The notes: generated from the sequence alone by a model not told the origin. Shown: positions 38,402 through 50,359, counted from the stretch's first letter. The stretch is 64,000 nt of DNA from Prorocentrum cordatum (GCA_963575745.1 CAUYUJ010017629.1:26001-90000); one strand, 5' to 3'. Made by a program: numbers and translations.

Positions 38402-39361
38402 CGGCTGTCGGGCCCCGCGAGCAGGCGGGGGGCCGCCGGCCTGAGGCATATCTCGGGATCTTTGCGGTCGGCGAGGGTCGTTGGCACCGCGGTAGCGGCC
38501 TTCCGCCCGCGAGGGTCGATCGACAGTCAGTTGGTCCGAAGGCGAAGGTTTTGAAATCGGGAGGCTGGCACGCCTGGCAAGAGCGCGGTCAGGGGCGCGC
38601 CCGATGTTTGCACTGCCTCCAGCTTTCCTCGGACAACCTGGCCCGACCCAGGTTAGGTTGTCAGGACCGCAGCAAGACCCGGCGCGGTGTACTAGACCCG
38701 TTTCTTGGGACACCCTCTGGCCCACTGCATCGTAGATTAAAGAGAGAGAGAGAGAGAGAGAGAGAGAGCAGCACCTACCTCTCTTTTTCTGCACCACGTG
38801 TGGAGCGTATTCAACGCGGTTGCATATGTTCGGAAGGGGGTGTTTCCAAAAGAACGTGTCAGGGATTCCCACGACGTTGCGTAGAATTCGCGATGGTGTG
38901 TATCCTCACTACCGTGAATAGATTACGGTCAGTGAGTGTACGAGGCGCGGAGTTGCATTTTTCTGTTATGCTGCCCAGGACCCCCCGCCTCGTGATGCTA
39001 GCCTGCCTACCTCCTCCACTGGACCGATAACGATTCCAGGGATGGCGGCTCTGCAGGCCAGAGTTCAGGCACGAGAGGCGTGGGTGGCAGCAACGTCGGC
39101 TACCAGGCGTCGCTCGGAGCAGCCAGATGAGCAGTCGCGATGACGACTCCTCGATAGATCGTTCAGGTCCCATGGGATCTTTGATGAATCACTGTACTTC
39201 GATGCCGATCTTGTGGGTTCCTTCAGCCTCGGAGGACCTATGATATTGTCCCCGCTCATCGCCTTTGGGTTTAAGATCGTTGGGGATAGGGTAATATTGA
39301 GGCTGGTTCGGGTGGCGTTATGAGCACTGCATCGAAGAACAATCTGCATTGACATGATTTG
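38402..39361. other. No gene seen
   Basis: Unique-looking sequence with a GA microsatellite at 38742-38768. Nothing recognisable on either strand. Confidence 0.55.
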
Positions 39362-39667
39362 TTGGAGCCCTGCGCGGATTTCTCAGTCCGGCGTTTGGCC
39401 CCCGGAGCAGCGCCTCCGACACCGCCACTGGTCAGGAGGGGAAAAAACACACAGACACAATTAATCGGCGATTCCCAGAAAATATGGGAAAATATGGGAA
39501 GTGGGGGGGAAGACAGAAACCCAGAAAATATGGGAAAATATGGGGGATATTTTTATTTGTGTGTATCTGTTTGTGTGTCCCAGTTCCCCTTCAACTGGCG
39601 CGCTCCGCGCGCCAAAGGAGGGGGGTGCAGCCCGCCGAGGCAAGGCGCCCGCGCGGAGCTCCGAGCC
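39362..39667 (+). mobile_element. MITE, CTCCGCGCGGATTTC family, split by a nested MITE
   Basis: Left half GAGCCCTGCGCGGATTTCTC to about 39430; right half CTGGCGCGCTCCGCGCGCCA to CGCGGAGCTCCGA. The insertion between them carries ACTGG on both sides. Confidence 0.8.
39432..39597 (+). mobile_element. Nested MITE, AACACACAGACACAATTA family
   Basis: Contains paired CCCAGAAAATATGGGAAAAT blocks and inverted ACACACAGACA / TGTGTGT ends. Sister at 40972-41131. Confidence 0.88.
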
Positions 39668-40221
39668 ATCAGTCTTGGGCCGTCTTTGCTGTCCCTCTCT
39701 GCTGCAGGGGCCTTGCTCGGGTCGGTCGAAATCGGTATCGTTTCACCGACCCCCATCCCCATCCTCATCCCCTTCGAGACCCCCACCAAATTTCCCCCCC
39801 AGTTGGGGATACACCTCTCGAAACCCGAATGGAACAGCCTATATCCCCATCTAGGGGGCTAAATCGGCCAGTGGGGCCCAGGCCACGCCGCTGGGGGTAG
39901 GGATCGGATAAACGATGCTCACGAAAGGGTGTTCTGGGCGCCCTGGCTCCATGGCACTTTCTGCGCTCCTGCACCCCTTCTTGTGAGGCCGTGCAACTCG
40001 GCAGCGCGCGCTGCCCGCGCGAGCCTGCCATCAGGCGCGAGCCCAATCTCCAGCTCCTGGCAGGCCCATGTTCAACATAGTCTGAGGGTATACTAGGCGC
40101 CGAGTGGAAGCTGGGAAAGGGGGAGTTTCGAAAAGTCGGGGATGACGCCGCCCTGGTGCTCCCAGCATTGTCGGAGTGCCTGACTCCCACCTCATGTTCG
40201 CTGCTTCCCAATCCTGCCATC
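39668..40221. other. No gene seen
   Basis: Unique-looking GC-rich sequence with no domain on either strand. Confidence 0.5.
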
Positions 40222-40372
40222 GTCGGCCACGCGGATAGGGGGGGTAGGGCGAGGGGGGAAGGCTTCTTAGGAGCACCCCCGCTCCTCGGAAGGCACGGGC
40301 CGCGCTTATAGTATGGAAGGCCAGCGCCTTCTGAGAAGCAGCCTCCCTCCGAGGGTGCTTCCCCCCTCCCCC
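40222..40372 (+). mobile_element. MITE, GGGGAAGGCTTCTTAG family
   Basis: Sister of 5935-6068 and 11405-11565; inverted CTTCTTAGGAGCA / GAGAAGCAGCCTCC blocks. Confidence 0.75.
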
Positions 40373-40471
40373 CTGACCCTTTGAGCTCCGAAACCCGAAG
40401 CAGTTTGGTGTCTACAATACCGGTAGAAATCGGGGGATCGCGGTATCAGGAACCTAAAATTCTAAAAAACA

Positions 40472-40520
40472 GGCCCTTGTAGCTCAGTGGTTAGAGCGTG
40501 CGGCTGTTAACCGCAAGGTC
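40472..40520 (+). tRNA. tRNA-Asn(GTT) 5' fragment (pseudo-tRNA)
   Basis: GGCCCTTGTAGCTCAGTGGT is a normal acceptor/D-arm with box A, then TGCGG-CTGTTAA-CCGCA gives the anticodon stem-loop with GTT. The T-arm (GGTTCRA) and 3' acceptor strand are absent; GC-rich unrelated sequence follows. Confidence 0.85.
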
Positions 40521-40673
40521 CCCTGCGCGCCGCCGGCATCCCCCCACCCGATCCCCCCCGTCGCCCTGCCTGGGCCGCAGGCAGGCCTGCTCGCCCCCCC
40601 CCCCCCCCCCGCGTGCCGAGGGCACGGCGGCGCGCGTGGGCCCGGGGGCGCACCCCATAGGGAGGCCGGCGGG

Positions 40674-40850
40674 AGCACGGAGAGGGGGGGCAGAGGGGAG
40701 GGGAGAGGAGGGGAGAGGGGAGGGGAGCACGGAGGGGAGGGGAGAGGGGAGGAGGGGAGGGGAGAGGGGAGCACGGAGAGGAGGGGAGAGGGGAGGAGGG
40801 GAGGGGAGAGGGGAGCGCGGAGAGGGGGGGGGATGAGGGGAGGAGGCGCG
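40674..40850 (+). repeat. GGAGGGGAGAGGGG minisatellite
   Basis: Irregular tandem GGGGAGAGGGGAGCACGGAG units. Confidence 0.9.
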
Positions 40851-40971
40851 CGGGCGGAGCGAGGGCGACCAGGAGGGGCAGGGCGGACGGGGCTCCAGGG
40901 CGAGGGCAGATCCGTTCCAGGGCGTTCCGGAGCGCTCTGGGAGCGTTCCGCAAGGCTCTGAGAATCAGGAG

Positions 40972-41131
40972 GGGAATAAACACACAGACACAATTATTCG
41001 TCGACTCCCAGAAAATATGGGAAAATATTGGAATTGGGCGGGAAGACAAACACCCAGAAAATATAGGAAAATATGGGGCATCTTTTTATTTGTGTGTATT
41101 TATTTGTGTGTCCCAGTTCCCCTTCAGAGAA
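40972..41131 (+). mobile_element. MITE, AACACACAGACACAATTA family
   Basis: Close to 39432-39597; flanked by CTGAGAA / CAGAGAA, a near-match target duplication. Confidence 0.88.
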
Positions 41132-41329
41132 GGCCGCGGCGCCCAGGACGTCCCCCAGAAGCGCCGCAGCTTAGGGGTTCTCTATCTATTCTCACCCGGA
41201 TGTGTCCTCGTCCTGGCTTCGTCTCAGCAGGAGCGGGATGCAAAGAGGGGGGAGGAGCACGAGGGGAACGAGGAGAAGGATCGAGCACGAGCAGGGGGAG
41301 CAGGAGGAGAACGAGAAGACAGAGAGGTA

Positions 41330-41550
41330 GAGGAAGAGCGAGGAGCAGGGGGAAGGAGAAGGCGAGGGAGGAGGAGGAGGAGGAGGAGGAGGAGGAGGAG
41401 GAGGAGGATGAGGAGGAGGAGGAGGAGAAGGAGGAGGAGGAGGAGGAGGATGAAAGGAGGAGGAGGAGGAGGAGGAGGAGGAGGAGGAAGGAGGAGGGGA
41501 GGAGAGGGAGGAGATGAGGAGGAGGAGGAGGAGGAGGAGGAGGAGGAGCA
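41330..41550 (+). repeat. (GGA)n tracts
   Basis: Several long GGA runs; large Glu/Arg frames here are artefacts. Confidence 0.97.
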
Positions 41551-42740
41551 GGAATGCGCAGGTTGGAGACGACCCCTCTGGCTGTGGGTTTTCCACTCTG
41601 CCTCGGCCTGTCTCTGCGCGCGGTGCCAGCACGTGTGGCTCCGGATGCGCGAAAAGAGCCGGCGGGCAGCCGCTGCTGAGCGACGCCTCCAGACGCTGGT
41701 GCTGGCCGGGCGCCTAGCTGGCCAGCGCTCGCTGATCGGGCGTGAGGGGGTCGGCCCCGGACGCCGTTGACAGCGGAGGAGGAGGACGACGACGACGACG
41801 ACGACGACGATCACGGGCAGCATCAGGAGCAGGAAGATGATGGATGGCAGCTTGGAGAGGGGGGGGAGGCGGAGGAGAAGGTGGAGGAGGAGGGGGGGAG
41901 GCGGAGGGGGAGCGAGATGAGGGGGAGAGCGAGGAGAAGGAGGAGGAGGAGGAGGAGGAGGAGGAGGAGGAGAGGATGGAGAAGAGGATGGAGGAGAGGA
42001 TGGAGGAGGAGGAGGAGGGTGGGAAGAGGAGATGTAGTGCGAGAAAGAGCCGGCCGATTCAGAAGGAGGGTATAGTGGAGGATCAGGGTGCCGAGGAGAG
42101 CAATCAAAAATTATGGACGAGGCGGATGGCGACCAACGAGGTGGAGGAGGACGGCGGAGGTAAAAACCGTTGGGGGTACGTTTCACTGCCGCCTCGCATC
42201 CTGACCCCTCTGAGGTCCCCTGGGGTCTCGCCTGCTTCTCGAGCTGTCCTCGTCCGAGCTTGTCCTCAGTCTGACGCTTGGTGTTTTTCGGGTCAGAGCT
42301 CGGACCCTCGGTGGCTGCTCGGGACGATCTGGGCAACCAGGGCACGCCCTCGACGAGTCGCAGTTGCTGGAAGGCACCCCGAGGCGAGGAAGCGTTTGAA
42401 AAACAACGAAAGCTTCCTCCCTCCCACCTCCGCCTTCTGCCCTCCTTGGCCAGACCGATGCATACTACTGTTGCTTTTCTGCTTGCCTCAGCACTATCTG
42501 CTGCTGTGTCGTGGGCTTTTCTTCGTCATACTCATCAGTCCTGTTTGACATCTTTGCGCCAGTGAGTTGGATCTTCCCTGCATCGAGGACGCCTACGGCG
42601 AATCACCGCCGCCCCCTGCCTGTTGGAATCGCCCATGTGGCCGAGCGTTGTGGCAAGAGCTCTCCCAATCTATCGGACCATGTGATCCCCCAGCCGTTGT
42701 AGAAACCCTTCGGGGCACACTTGAGGAAGGATGGCGGGGA
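41551..42740. other. Mixed unique sequence and purine tracts
   Basis: GACGAC and GGA runs at 41770-42030. At 42283-42400 is a reverse copy of a repeat also found at 59272-59372. No gene seen. Confidence 0.55.
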
Positions 42741-42834
42741 AGAGCAGGAGGAGGAAGAGGAGGAGGAGGAGGAAGAGGAGGAGGAGGAGGAGGAGGAGGA
42801 GGAGGAGGAGAAGGAGGAGGAGGAGGAGGGGGCG

Positions 42835-43760
42835 TCTTGGGGAGCCTCTTGGGGCACTCTTGGGGCCTCATGGGGGCTTCCTGGGAACCTCTTGGGGGCA
42901 TCTTGGGGGCGTCCTTTGGCCCCTGGGCGCCTCTGGGGGCTTCTCGGGGGCTTCTGTGGCGGTCTTCGGGCATTCCTGGCCTGTCTGACGCCGTCGGAAA
43001 CCGTCTCAGAGGGTCTCTCTGGGCCGATTTGAGGCCACCCTGGGGTGCTCCAGGGCCGTCTTGGAGGCCATCTGGGGCGTCTTGGGGGCCTCTTGGGCCG
43101 CCTTGGGGCCCTCTTGGGGCTGGCTCCGGGGCCTCTTGGGCAGTTCTGGAGAAGTCTTTGGAGGCCTCTTGGGCGATCTTGGGGCGATCTTTGAAGGCTC
43201 TTGGGCCGTCTCGGGCCGTCGGAAGGCCGAAAGGAAGCACGTGCCACGTCATTCAAACACGTTGAGGACATCATGGATTTTGGCCTCTTCGGCCCTTCCT
43301 GGAGTTCCTCTTGGGGGCCTCTTGGGCCGTCTTGGAGACCTCTTTGGGGCCCTCTTGGACCGTCTTGGGCCACCTTCGACGATCCATATTGGGCTATCTT
43401 GATGGCCTCCTGGCTTGTCTGACGCCGTCGGAAGTAGTCTTGGGGGCCTCTCTGGGCCGACTCAGGGCCCTCTTAGGATGATCCAGGGCCGTCTTGGAGG
43501 CCATGGGCGTCTTGGAGGCCTCTTGGGCCGTCTTGGGGTCCTCCTGTGGTTGGGGCCTTTTTGGCCGTTCTGGAGCCATCTTGGATGCCTCTTGGGGGAT
43601 CTGGGGGGCCGTCTCGGGCCGTCGGGAGGCCGAGAAGAAGCAATTGCCAACATCCTTCAAACACCTAAATGGAAACAATGCGTCTTTGGCCGTCTTTGAG
43701 GCTTCGGGGGCGAACGTGGAGGCAGACTCTCATTCTTATCATAAGGCGTCTTGGGCTAGG
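42835..43760 (+). repeat. CTTGGGGGCCTC-type repeats, ~400-bp higher-order period
   Basis: Short GGCCTCTTGGGGGCGTCTTG words repeat irregularly. A CCGTCGGAAGGCCGAAAGGA marker with TCATTCAAACAC recurs at about 43215 and 43615, and again at 48845. Confidence 0.88.
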
Positions 43761-44006
43761 ACCTCCAAGATCGCGATTGTTTGAGGATGCCCCCCAGCGA
43801 AACTGCCGTTTCTGGAGTCGTGGGTGGCGCAGCGGGCGGGCCACTCAGGGTGGCCGGCGGGACACCCAAAGGGGGAGTTTTTTTTCCCAACCCTCCTTGG
43901 TTGGGCAGTCGCTTTGAATGGAGCACTGCGGTCGCGTCCTCCGTCTCCTCCCGCCTCCCGCTTCCCGTCTCCCGCTTCCCTCTTTTCTCCTGCGTATGCA
44001 TCTTGC

Positions 44007-44717
44007 CTGCGGTGTCTGTCTCCGACCTCGCCGCCCCTGGGGGGGCTGCGATCTGCGAAACTGTCACCACTTTCGAGGGCTACTGGTGGGTCCTGCGGGG
44101 TGAGGCACCGCGCATCCCTGGGCGAGACCTCGCCGTACCTGGAGGTCTGCGATCTGCGAAACCGTCGCCACTTTCGAGGGCTGCTGGTGGGTCCTGCGGA
44201 GTGAGGCACCGCGCATCCCTGAGCGAGACTTCGCCGCACCTGGGGGGCTGCGATCTGCGAAACTGTCGCCACTTTCGAGGGCTGCTGGTAGGCCCGCGGA
44301 GTGAGGTTCCGCGCAGACCTGAGGTACACGTCGCTGCCCCTGGGGGGGGACCTGCGATCTGCGAAACTGTCGCCACTTTCGAAGGCTGCTGGTGGGTCCT
44401 GCGGAGTGATGCTCCGCGCATCCTTGAGCGAGACCTCGCCCTCCCTGGGGGGCTGCGATCTGCGCAACTGTCGCCACTTTCGAGGGCTGCTGGTGGGTCC
44501 TGCGGAGAGAGGCACCGCGCAGATCTGAGCGAGACCTCGCCGCCCCTGGGGGGGCTGCGATCTGCGAAACTGTCGCCACTTTCGAGGGCTGCTGGTGGGT
44601 CCTGCGGAGTGAGGCTCCGCGCAGACCTGAGCGGGACCTCGCCGTCCCTAGGGGTCTGCGATCTGCGCAACTGTCGCCACTTTCGAGGGCTGCTGGTGGG
44701 TCCAGCGGGGCAGGAGT
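44007..44717 (-). repeat. ~101-bp tandem array, reverse block (about 7 units)
   Basis: Units read CTGCGATCTGCGAAACTGTC then CTTTCGAGGGCTGCTGGTGG, the complement of the block to its right. Confidence 0.95.
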
Positions 44718-44899
44718 AGCTTGTGAGATTTGACGAGAAGGCGGCGACGTGAAATGTACGCATATACTATTGCGAGCGGCATTCGGAGGATTCGCAGGTC
44801 CCCAATCAAGGGAAAAACGATGAGTAACTAAGTGAACCCTTGAGTAACTAAGGAGGACGCAAGGTCCAAAAGGAGCGTCGGCGGAGCAGCAACACCATG

Positions 44900-47800
44900 A
44901 CATGGCCCCCAGGGACGGCGAGGTCTACCTCAGGTCTGCGCGGCGCCTCACTCCGCAGGACCCACCAGCAGCCCTCGATAGTGGCGAACGTTTTGCAGAT
45001 CGCAGCCCCCCAGGGGCGGCGAGGTCTACCTCAGGTTTGCGCGGAGCCTCACTCCGCAGGAGCCACCAGCAGCCCTCGAAAGTGGCGACAGTTTCGCAGA
45101 TCGCAGCCCCCCAGGGACGGCGAGGGCTCGCTCAGATCTGCGCGGCGCCTCACTCCGCAGGACCCACCAGCAGTATTCGAAAGTGGCGACAGTTTCGCAG
45201 ATCGCAGCCCCAGGGGCGGCGAGGTCTACCTCAGGCCTGCGTGGAGCCTCACTCCGCAGGACCCACCAGCAGCCCTCGAATGTGGCGAAAGTTTCGCAGA
45301 TCGCAGCCCCCCAGGGACGGCGAGGTCTACCTCAGGTCTGCGCGGAGCCTCACTCCGCAGGAGCCACCAGTAGCCCTCGAAAGTGGCGACAGTTTCGCAG
45401 ATCGCAGCCCCCCAGGGACGGCGAGGGCTCGCTCAGATCTGCGCGGCGCCTCACTCCGCAGAACCCACCAGCGGTATTCGAAAGTGGCGACAGTTTCGCA
45501 GATCGCAGCCCCAGGGGCGGCGAGGTCTACCTCAGGCATGCGTGGAGCCTCACTCCGCAGGACCCACCAGCAGCCTTCGAAAGTGGCGAAAGTTTCGCAG
45601 ATCGCAGCCCCCCCAGGGGCGGCGAGGTCTACCTCGGGTCTGCGCGGAGCCTCACTCCGCAGGAGCCACCAGCAGCCCTCGAATGTGGCGACAGTTTCGC
45701 ACATTGCAGCCCCACTGACGGCGAGGGCTCGCTCAGATCTGTGCGGCGCCTCACTCCGCAGGACCCACCAGCAGTATTCGAAAGTGGCGACAGTTTCGCA
45801 GATCGCAGCCCCCCAGGGACGGCTACCTCAGGTCTGCGCGGAGCCTCACTCCGCAGGACCCACCAGCAGCCCTCGAAAGTGGCGACAGTTTCGCAGATCG
45901 CAGCCCCAGGGACGGCGAGGGCTCGCTCAGATCTGCGCGGCGCCTCACTCCGCAGGACCCACCAGCAGTATTCGAAAGTGGCGAAAGTTTTGCAGATCGC
46001 AGCCCCAGTGACGGCGAGGTCTACCTCAGGTCTGCGTGGAGCCTCACTCCGCAGGACCCACCAGCAGCCTTCGAAAGTGGCGAAAGTTTTGCAGATCGCA
46101 GCCCCCCAGGGACGGCGAGGTCTACCTCAGGTCTGCGCGGAGCATCACTCCGCAGGAGCCACCAGCAGCCCTCGAAAGTGGCGGCAGCTTTGCAGATCGC
46201 AGCCCCAGGGACGGCGAGGTCTACCTCAGGCCTGCGTGGAGCCTCACTCCGCAGGACCCACCAGCAGCCTTCGAAAGTGGCGAAAGTTTCGCAGATCGCA
46301 GCCCCCCCAGGGACGGCGAGGTCTACCTCGGGTCTGCGCGGAGCCTCACTCCGCAGGAGCCACCAGCAGCCCTCGAATGTGGCGACAGTTTCGCACATTG
46401 CAGCCCCCCCAGGGACGGCGAGGGCTCGCTCAGATCTGCGCGGCGCCTCACTCCGCAGGACCCACCAGCAGCCCTCGAAAGTGGCGACAGTTTCGCAGAT
46501 CGCAGCCCCGGGGACGGCGAGGGCTCGCTCAGATCTGCGCGGCGCCTCACTCCGCAGGACCCGCCAGCAGTATTCGAAAGTGGCGAAAGTTTTGCAGATC
46601 GCAGCCCCCCAGGGGCGGCGAGGTCTACCTCAGGTCTGCGTGGAGCCTCACTCCGCAGGACCCACCAGCAGCCCTCGAAAGTGGCGAAAGTTTTGCAGAC
46701 CGCAGCCCCCCAGGGACGGCGAGGTCTACCTCAGGTCTGCGCGGAGCCTCACTCCGCAGGAGCCACCAGCAGCCTTCGAAAGTGGCGACAGTTTCGCAGA
46801 TTGCAGCCCCCCAGGGACGGCGAGGGCTCGCTCAGATCTGCGCGGCGCCTCACTCCGCAGGACCCATCAGCAGTATTCGAAAGTGGCGACAGTTGCGCAG
46901 ATCGCAGCCCCCCAGGGGCGGCGAGGTCTACCTCAGGTCTGCGCGGTGCTCCACTCCGCTGGACCCGCCAGCAGCCTTCGAACGTGGAGGCAGTTTCGCA
47001 GATCGCAGCCCCTCAGGGACGGCGAGGTCTCGCTCAGGGATGCGCGGTCCTCAAAAGTGGCGACAGTTTCGCAGATCGCAGCCCCCCCCCCAGGGACAGC
47101 GAGGTCTCGCTCAGGTCTGCGCGGTTGCTCAAGCCGCTGGACCCACCAGCAGTCCTCGAAAGTGGCGGCAGTGTCGCAGATAACAGCCCCCCCCCAGGGG
47201 ACGGCGAGGTCTCGCTCAGGTCTGCGCGGTTGCTCAAGCCGCTGGACCCACCAGCAGTCCTCGAAAGTGGCGGCAGTGTCGCAGATAACAGCCCCCCCCA
47301 GGGGACGGCGAGGTCTCGCTCAGGTCTGCGCGGTTGCTCAAGCCGCTGAGCCCACCAGCAGCCCTCGAAAGTGGCGGCAGCTTTGCAGATCGCAGCCCCA
47401 GGGACGGCGAGGTCTACCTCAGGCCTGCGTGGAGCCTCACTCCGCAGGACCCACCAGCAGCCTTCGAAAGTGGCGAAAGTTTCGCAGATCGCAGCCCCCC
47501 CAGGGGCGGCGAGGTCTACCTCGGGTCTGCGCGGAGCCTCACTCCGCAGGAGCCACCAGCAGCCCTCGAATGTGGCGACAGTTTCGCACATTGCAGCCCC
47601 CCCAGGGACGGCGAGGTCTCGCTCAGGTCTGCGCGGTGCCTCAACCCGCTGGACCCACCAGCAGCCTTCGAAGGTGGCGGCAGTTTCGCAGATAACAGCC
47701 CCCCCAAGGGACGGCGAGGTCTACCTCAGGTCTGCGTGGAGCCTCACTCCGATGAGCCCACCAGCAGTATTCGAACGTGGCGACAGTTGCGCAAATCGCA

Positions 47801-48310
47801 GCCCAGGGACGGCGAGGTCTACCTCATGTCTGCGCGGTGCCTCACTCCGCAGGGCCCACCAGCAGCCCTCGAAAGTGGCGACACTTTCGCCGATCGCAGT
47901 CCAGCCCCCAGGGACAGCAAGGTCTCGCTCAGGTCTGCGCGGAGCCTCACTCCGTTGGACCCACCAGCAGCCCTCGAACGTGGCGACAATTTCGCAGATT
48001 GCAGCCCCCCCAGGGATGGCGAGGTCTCGCTCAGGTCCAGCAGCACTTGGAAGTTGCGACAGTTTCGCAGATCGCGGCCCCCCCTCCAGGGACAGCGAGG
48101 TCTATCTCAGGTCTGCGCGGTGGCTCACTCCGCTGAACCCACCAGCAGCCCTCGCAAGTGGCGACAGTTTCGCAGTTCACAGCCCCCCAGAGACGGCGAA
48201 GTGTACCTCAGGTCTGCGCGGTGCCCCACTCCGCTAGACCCGCCAGCAGGCCTCGAAAGTGGCGACAGTATCGCAGATCGCAGCCCCCCAGCGACGGCGG
48301 AGAGAGGGCT
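44900..48310 (+). repeat. ~101-bp tandem array, forward block (about 33 units)
   Basis: Units contain GTTTCGCAGATCGCAGCCCC, ACGGCGAGGTCTACCTCAGG and CACCAGCAGCCCTCGAAAGT. Units near the right end diverge. Long frames in all three phases follow from the stop-free unit and are not genes. Confidence 0.97.
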
Positions 48311-48529
48311 GTAGGAGGGAGGCGGGAGGAAGGAAGGAATGACGCGCGAGCAGTGCTGTATTCAAAACGAATACGTAACGAAGGAGCGTTGGGAACTAAA
48401 CCAATAGAATCTAGCTTATCGGGCAGTCCTGTGGCCAGACCACAGGGGGCGGCGGATCGAACGGCTTTCGGCCCATCCCGCCACCGTGCCTGGGTTGTGG
48501 GTAGAAAGCTTATCAGATGTTCGTTTGGA

Positions 48530-49040
48530 TCTCGTGGGGGGTCTCTTGAGGGAGTTTTGATAACTCGTGGGGGCAGTTTGGGCGCCTCTTTTGGCCTCTT
48601 GAGGGCCTGTTGGGGCCTCTTGACGGCCTCTTTGGCGCCTCTTGGGGTATCTTGGGTGTTTCTTGGGGCCGAGGGCTCGGATTTTCGGTTCGTGGTCCTT
48701 CTCTTGGGGCTCTTCTGGCCGTCTTGGGGCCCTTCTGAGCCTTCTTGGGCGCCTCTTGGGTGCGCTCTTAGGCTTTCATCGGGCCCTTTTGGGGCCTCTT
48801 GCGCCGTCTTGGGGTGGTTGCGAGGGCCTATTGGGCCATCTTCAAGCGTCCGAAAGCCGAAAAGGCGAGAACGCCAACATCATTCAAACAGCTTTGGAGG
48901 AAACTCAATGATTTGTGCCTATTGGTGCCCTCTTGGGAGGCCTCTTGTAGCGTCTTGGAGGTCTCTTGGGCCATCTTGAAGCCATTCGTGGGCGTCTTGG
49001 AGCGATAGTTCGGCGACTCGGGGCCCTCTCGGACTCATAG
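48530..49040 (+). repeat. CTTGGGGCCTC-type repeats, right block
   Basis: Same words and same CCGAAAGCCGAAAAGGCGAG marker as 42835-43760, so the 4.6-kb element appears inserted in one repeat field. Confidence 0.85.
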
Positions 49041-49310
49041 GAGGGCTCTGGAGGTCGCTTTGGGGGGCACAGCGTCCACAGGAGGCGCAGGGAACACCTC
49101 AGAACTCACGGGGCCTGCCCTGGAAACCTTGGGATTCGATTGATCTGGCCCTTCTTGCCTTACAAGTCTCGTTGCAGAATCAGCACATCGTCCACCTCTC
49201 AGTGCTGCATAAGCCTTGGGGTACTCCACTTCGTGACAGAGGCACTGTGGCGGATAATAATATTCGGCCGAGTTGAGTGCTCCCGCCTGGCAGTCGCTCT
49301 CAGACCAACC

Positions 49311-49311
<1 letters not shown>

Positions 49312-49354
<43 letters not shown>

Positions 49355-49362
49355 GAGAGAGG
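49312..49362 (+). repeat. (GA)n microsatellite
   Basis: About 50 bp of GA. Confidence 0.97.
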
Positions 49363-49399
49363 AAAAACATAAACAAAAAAAAATAATGAGAAGGAGAGG

Positions 49400-49510
49400 G
49401 GAGGAGGAGGAGGAGGAGGAGGAGGAGGAGAGGGATACTGAGGAGGAGGAGGAGGAGGAGGAGGAGGAGGAGGAGGTAGGGGTGGAGGTGGAGGCAGAGG
49501 AGGGGGAGGA
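49400..49510 (+). repeat. (GGA)n tract
   Basis: GGA runs broken by GATACT. Confidence 0.97.
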
Positions 49511-49528
49511 TGGGAGGAGCAGGAGATT

Positions 49529-49770
49529 ATGCTCGAAATCCCACAATCCCCCCGCGCTCGCCCGAGCGAGGCCGAGCACACGATCCACCTCGGGTCCCGC
49601 CTCTCCCCAGACGTCCAAGCAGCCGGCGCCTCCGCCATCGAGGCGCTCGCCAGCCTGAGCGTCGACCAGATGAGCGGCGCGACCCGCTCTCGCCGCCGCC
49701 GCTGGCCGCGGGCCGCCGCGGCCGTGGGGGGCGCGGGTCTCTGGCGATATCTGGCAAGATGGGCATGGGT
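49529..49770 (+). CDS. Possible exon, helical protein
   Basis: The frame gives MLEIPQSPRARPSEAEHTIH and LSPDVQAAGASAIEALASLS, which looks like real helix-forming protein, but there is no homologue I know and no firm splice site. It could be chance in GC-rich DNA. Confidence 0.2.
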
Positions 49771-50094
49771 AAGCCCGTGCCCCAGACAAGAAAGCATATC
49801 CCCCCCCTTCCGCCTGAGAGCTGATCATCCTGGGCCATGGCAGAATGGGTCGGGGGAGAGGGGCGGCGCGGCCGGCTTTCATAATCTTCATACTCGCAGG
49901 GGGAGCGCGACTCGAGCTTGTGAATCTTCTCATGGCGTTGAGTTGCGACAGTATTACGAGCGTGTGACAGGGCTACGGGGTTCTCACCATTCCCACCCTG
50001 GACATACAAGTTACCTGACAGGAAAGTGCTTATCCCCCGAAGCCACGAACTTTCTTATCCCCTGGGGATGATTATCCCGGGGCACGGGGTTGCG

Positions 50095-50277
50095 GGACTC
50101 AAGAGACGGGAGTCAATGCAAACGGGGGTCAGTCAGAGTGCCGGATCTTTCAGGATCTTGCATTAACCGTAATCATTAACCCGTGTTTTGGCGCAGGAAT
50201 TTGAAGGATCTTTCAGGATTTTGCAAGGCCTGACTGACCTGGGTTTGGATTGGTCCAGGTCAGCAGATCCCCGAGGG
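50095..50277 (+). mobile_element. Family-B repeat, diverged copy
   Basis: GAGTCAATGCAAACGGGGGT at the left and GGTCAGCAGATCCCCGAGGG at the right match the family; the middle is different. Confidence 0.8.
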
Positions 50278-50319
50278 CCACGATGCCCAATAGATACCCA
50301 ACAGATGATGGTGATGCTG

Positions 50320-50359
50320 GTGGTCATGATGCTGATGCTGATGATGATGATTATGATTA

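Larger units (their letters stand above)
43850..48440. mobile_element. 4.6-kb inverted-repeat element filled with 101-bp tandem units
   Basis: Terminal regions are inverted relatives: TTGAATGGAGCACTGCGGTC near 43915 against GAGCAGTGCTGTATTCAAAA near 48349, with further matches outward. Between them tandem units run in reverse orientation (44007-44717) and then, after a 180-bp unique spacer, in forward orientation (44900-48310). No enzyme is encoded, so any movement would need help. Confidence 0.75.

Noticed and set aside
40472-40545. Functional tRNA-Asn gene
   Set aside because: No T-arm, box B or 3' acceptor strand can be drawn after position 40520.
41224-42345. 373-codon minus-strand frame
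   Set aside because: Ser/Pro/Leu runs over GGA tracts; no conserved segment.
45183-47183. 666-codon plus-strand open frame
   Set aside because: It lies wholly in the ~101-bp tandem array and equally long frames exist in other phases; no start context, domain or splice pattern.
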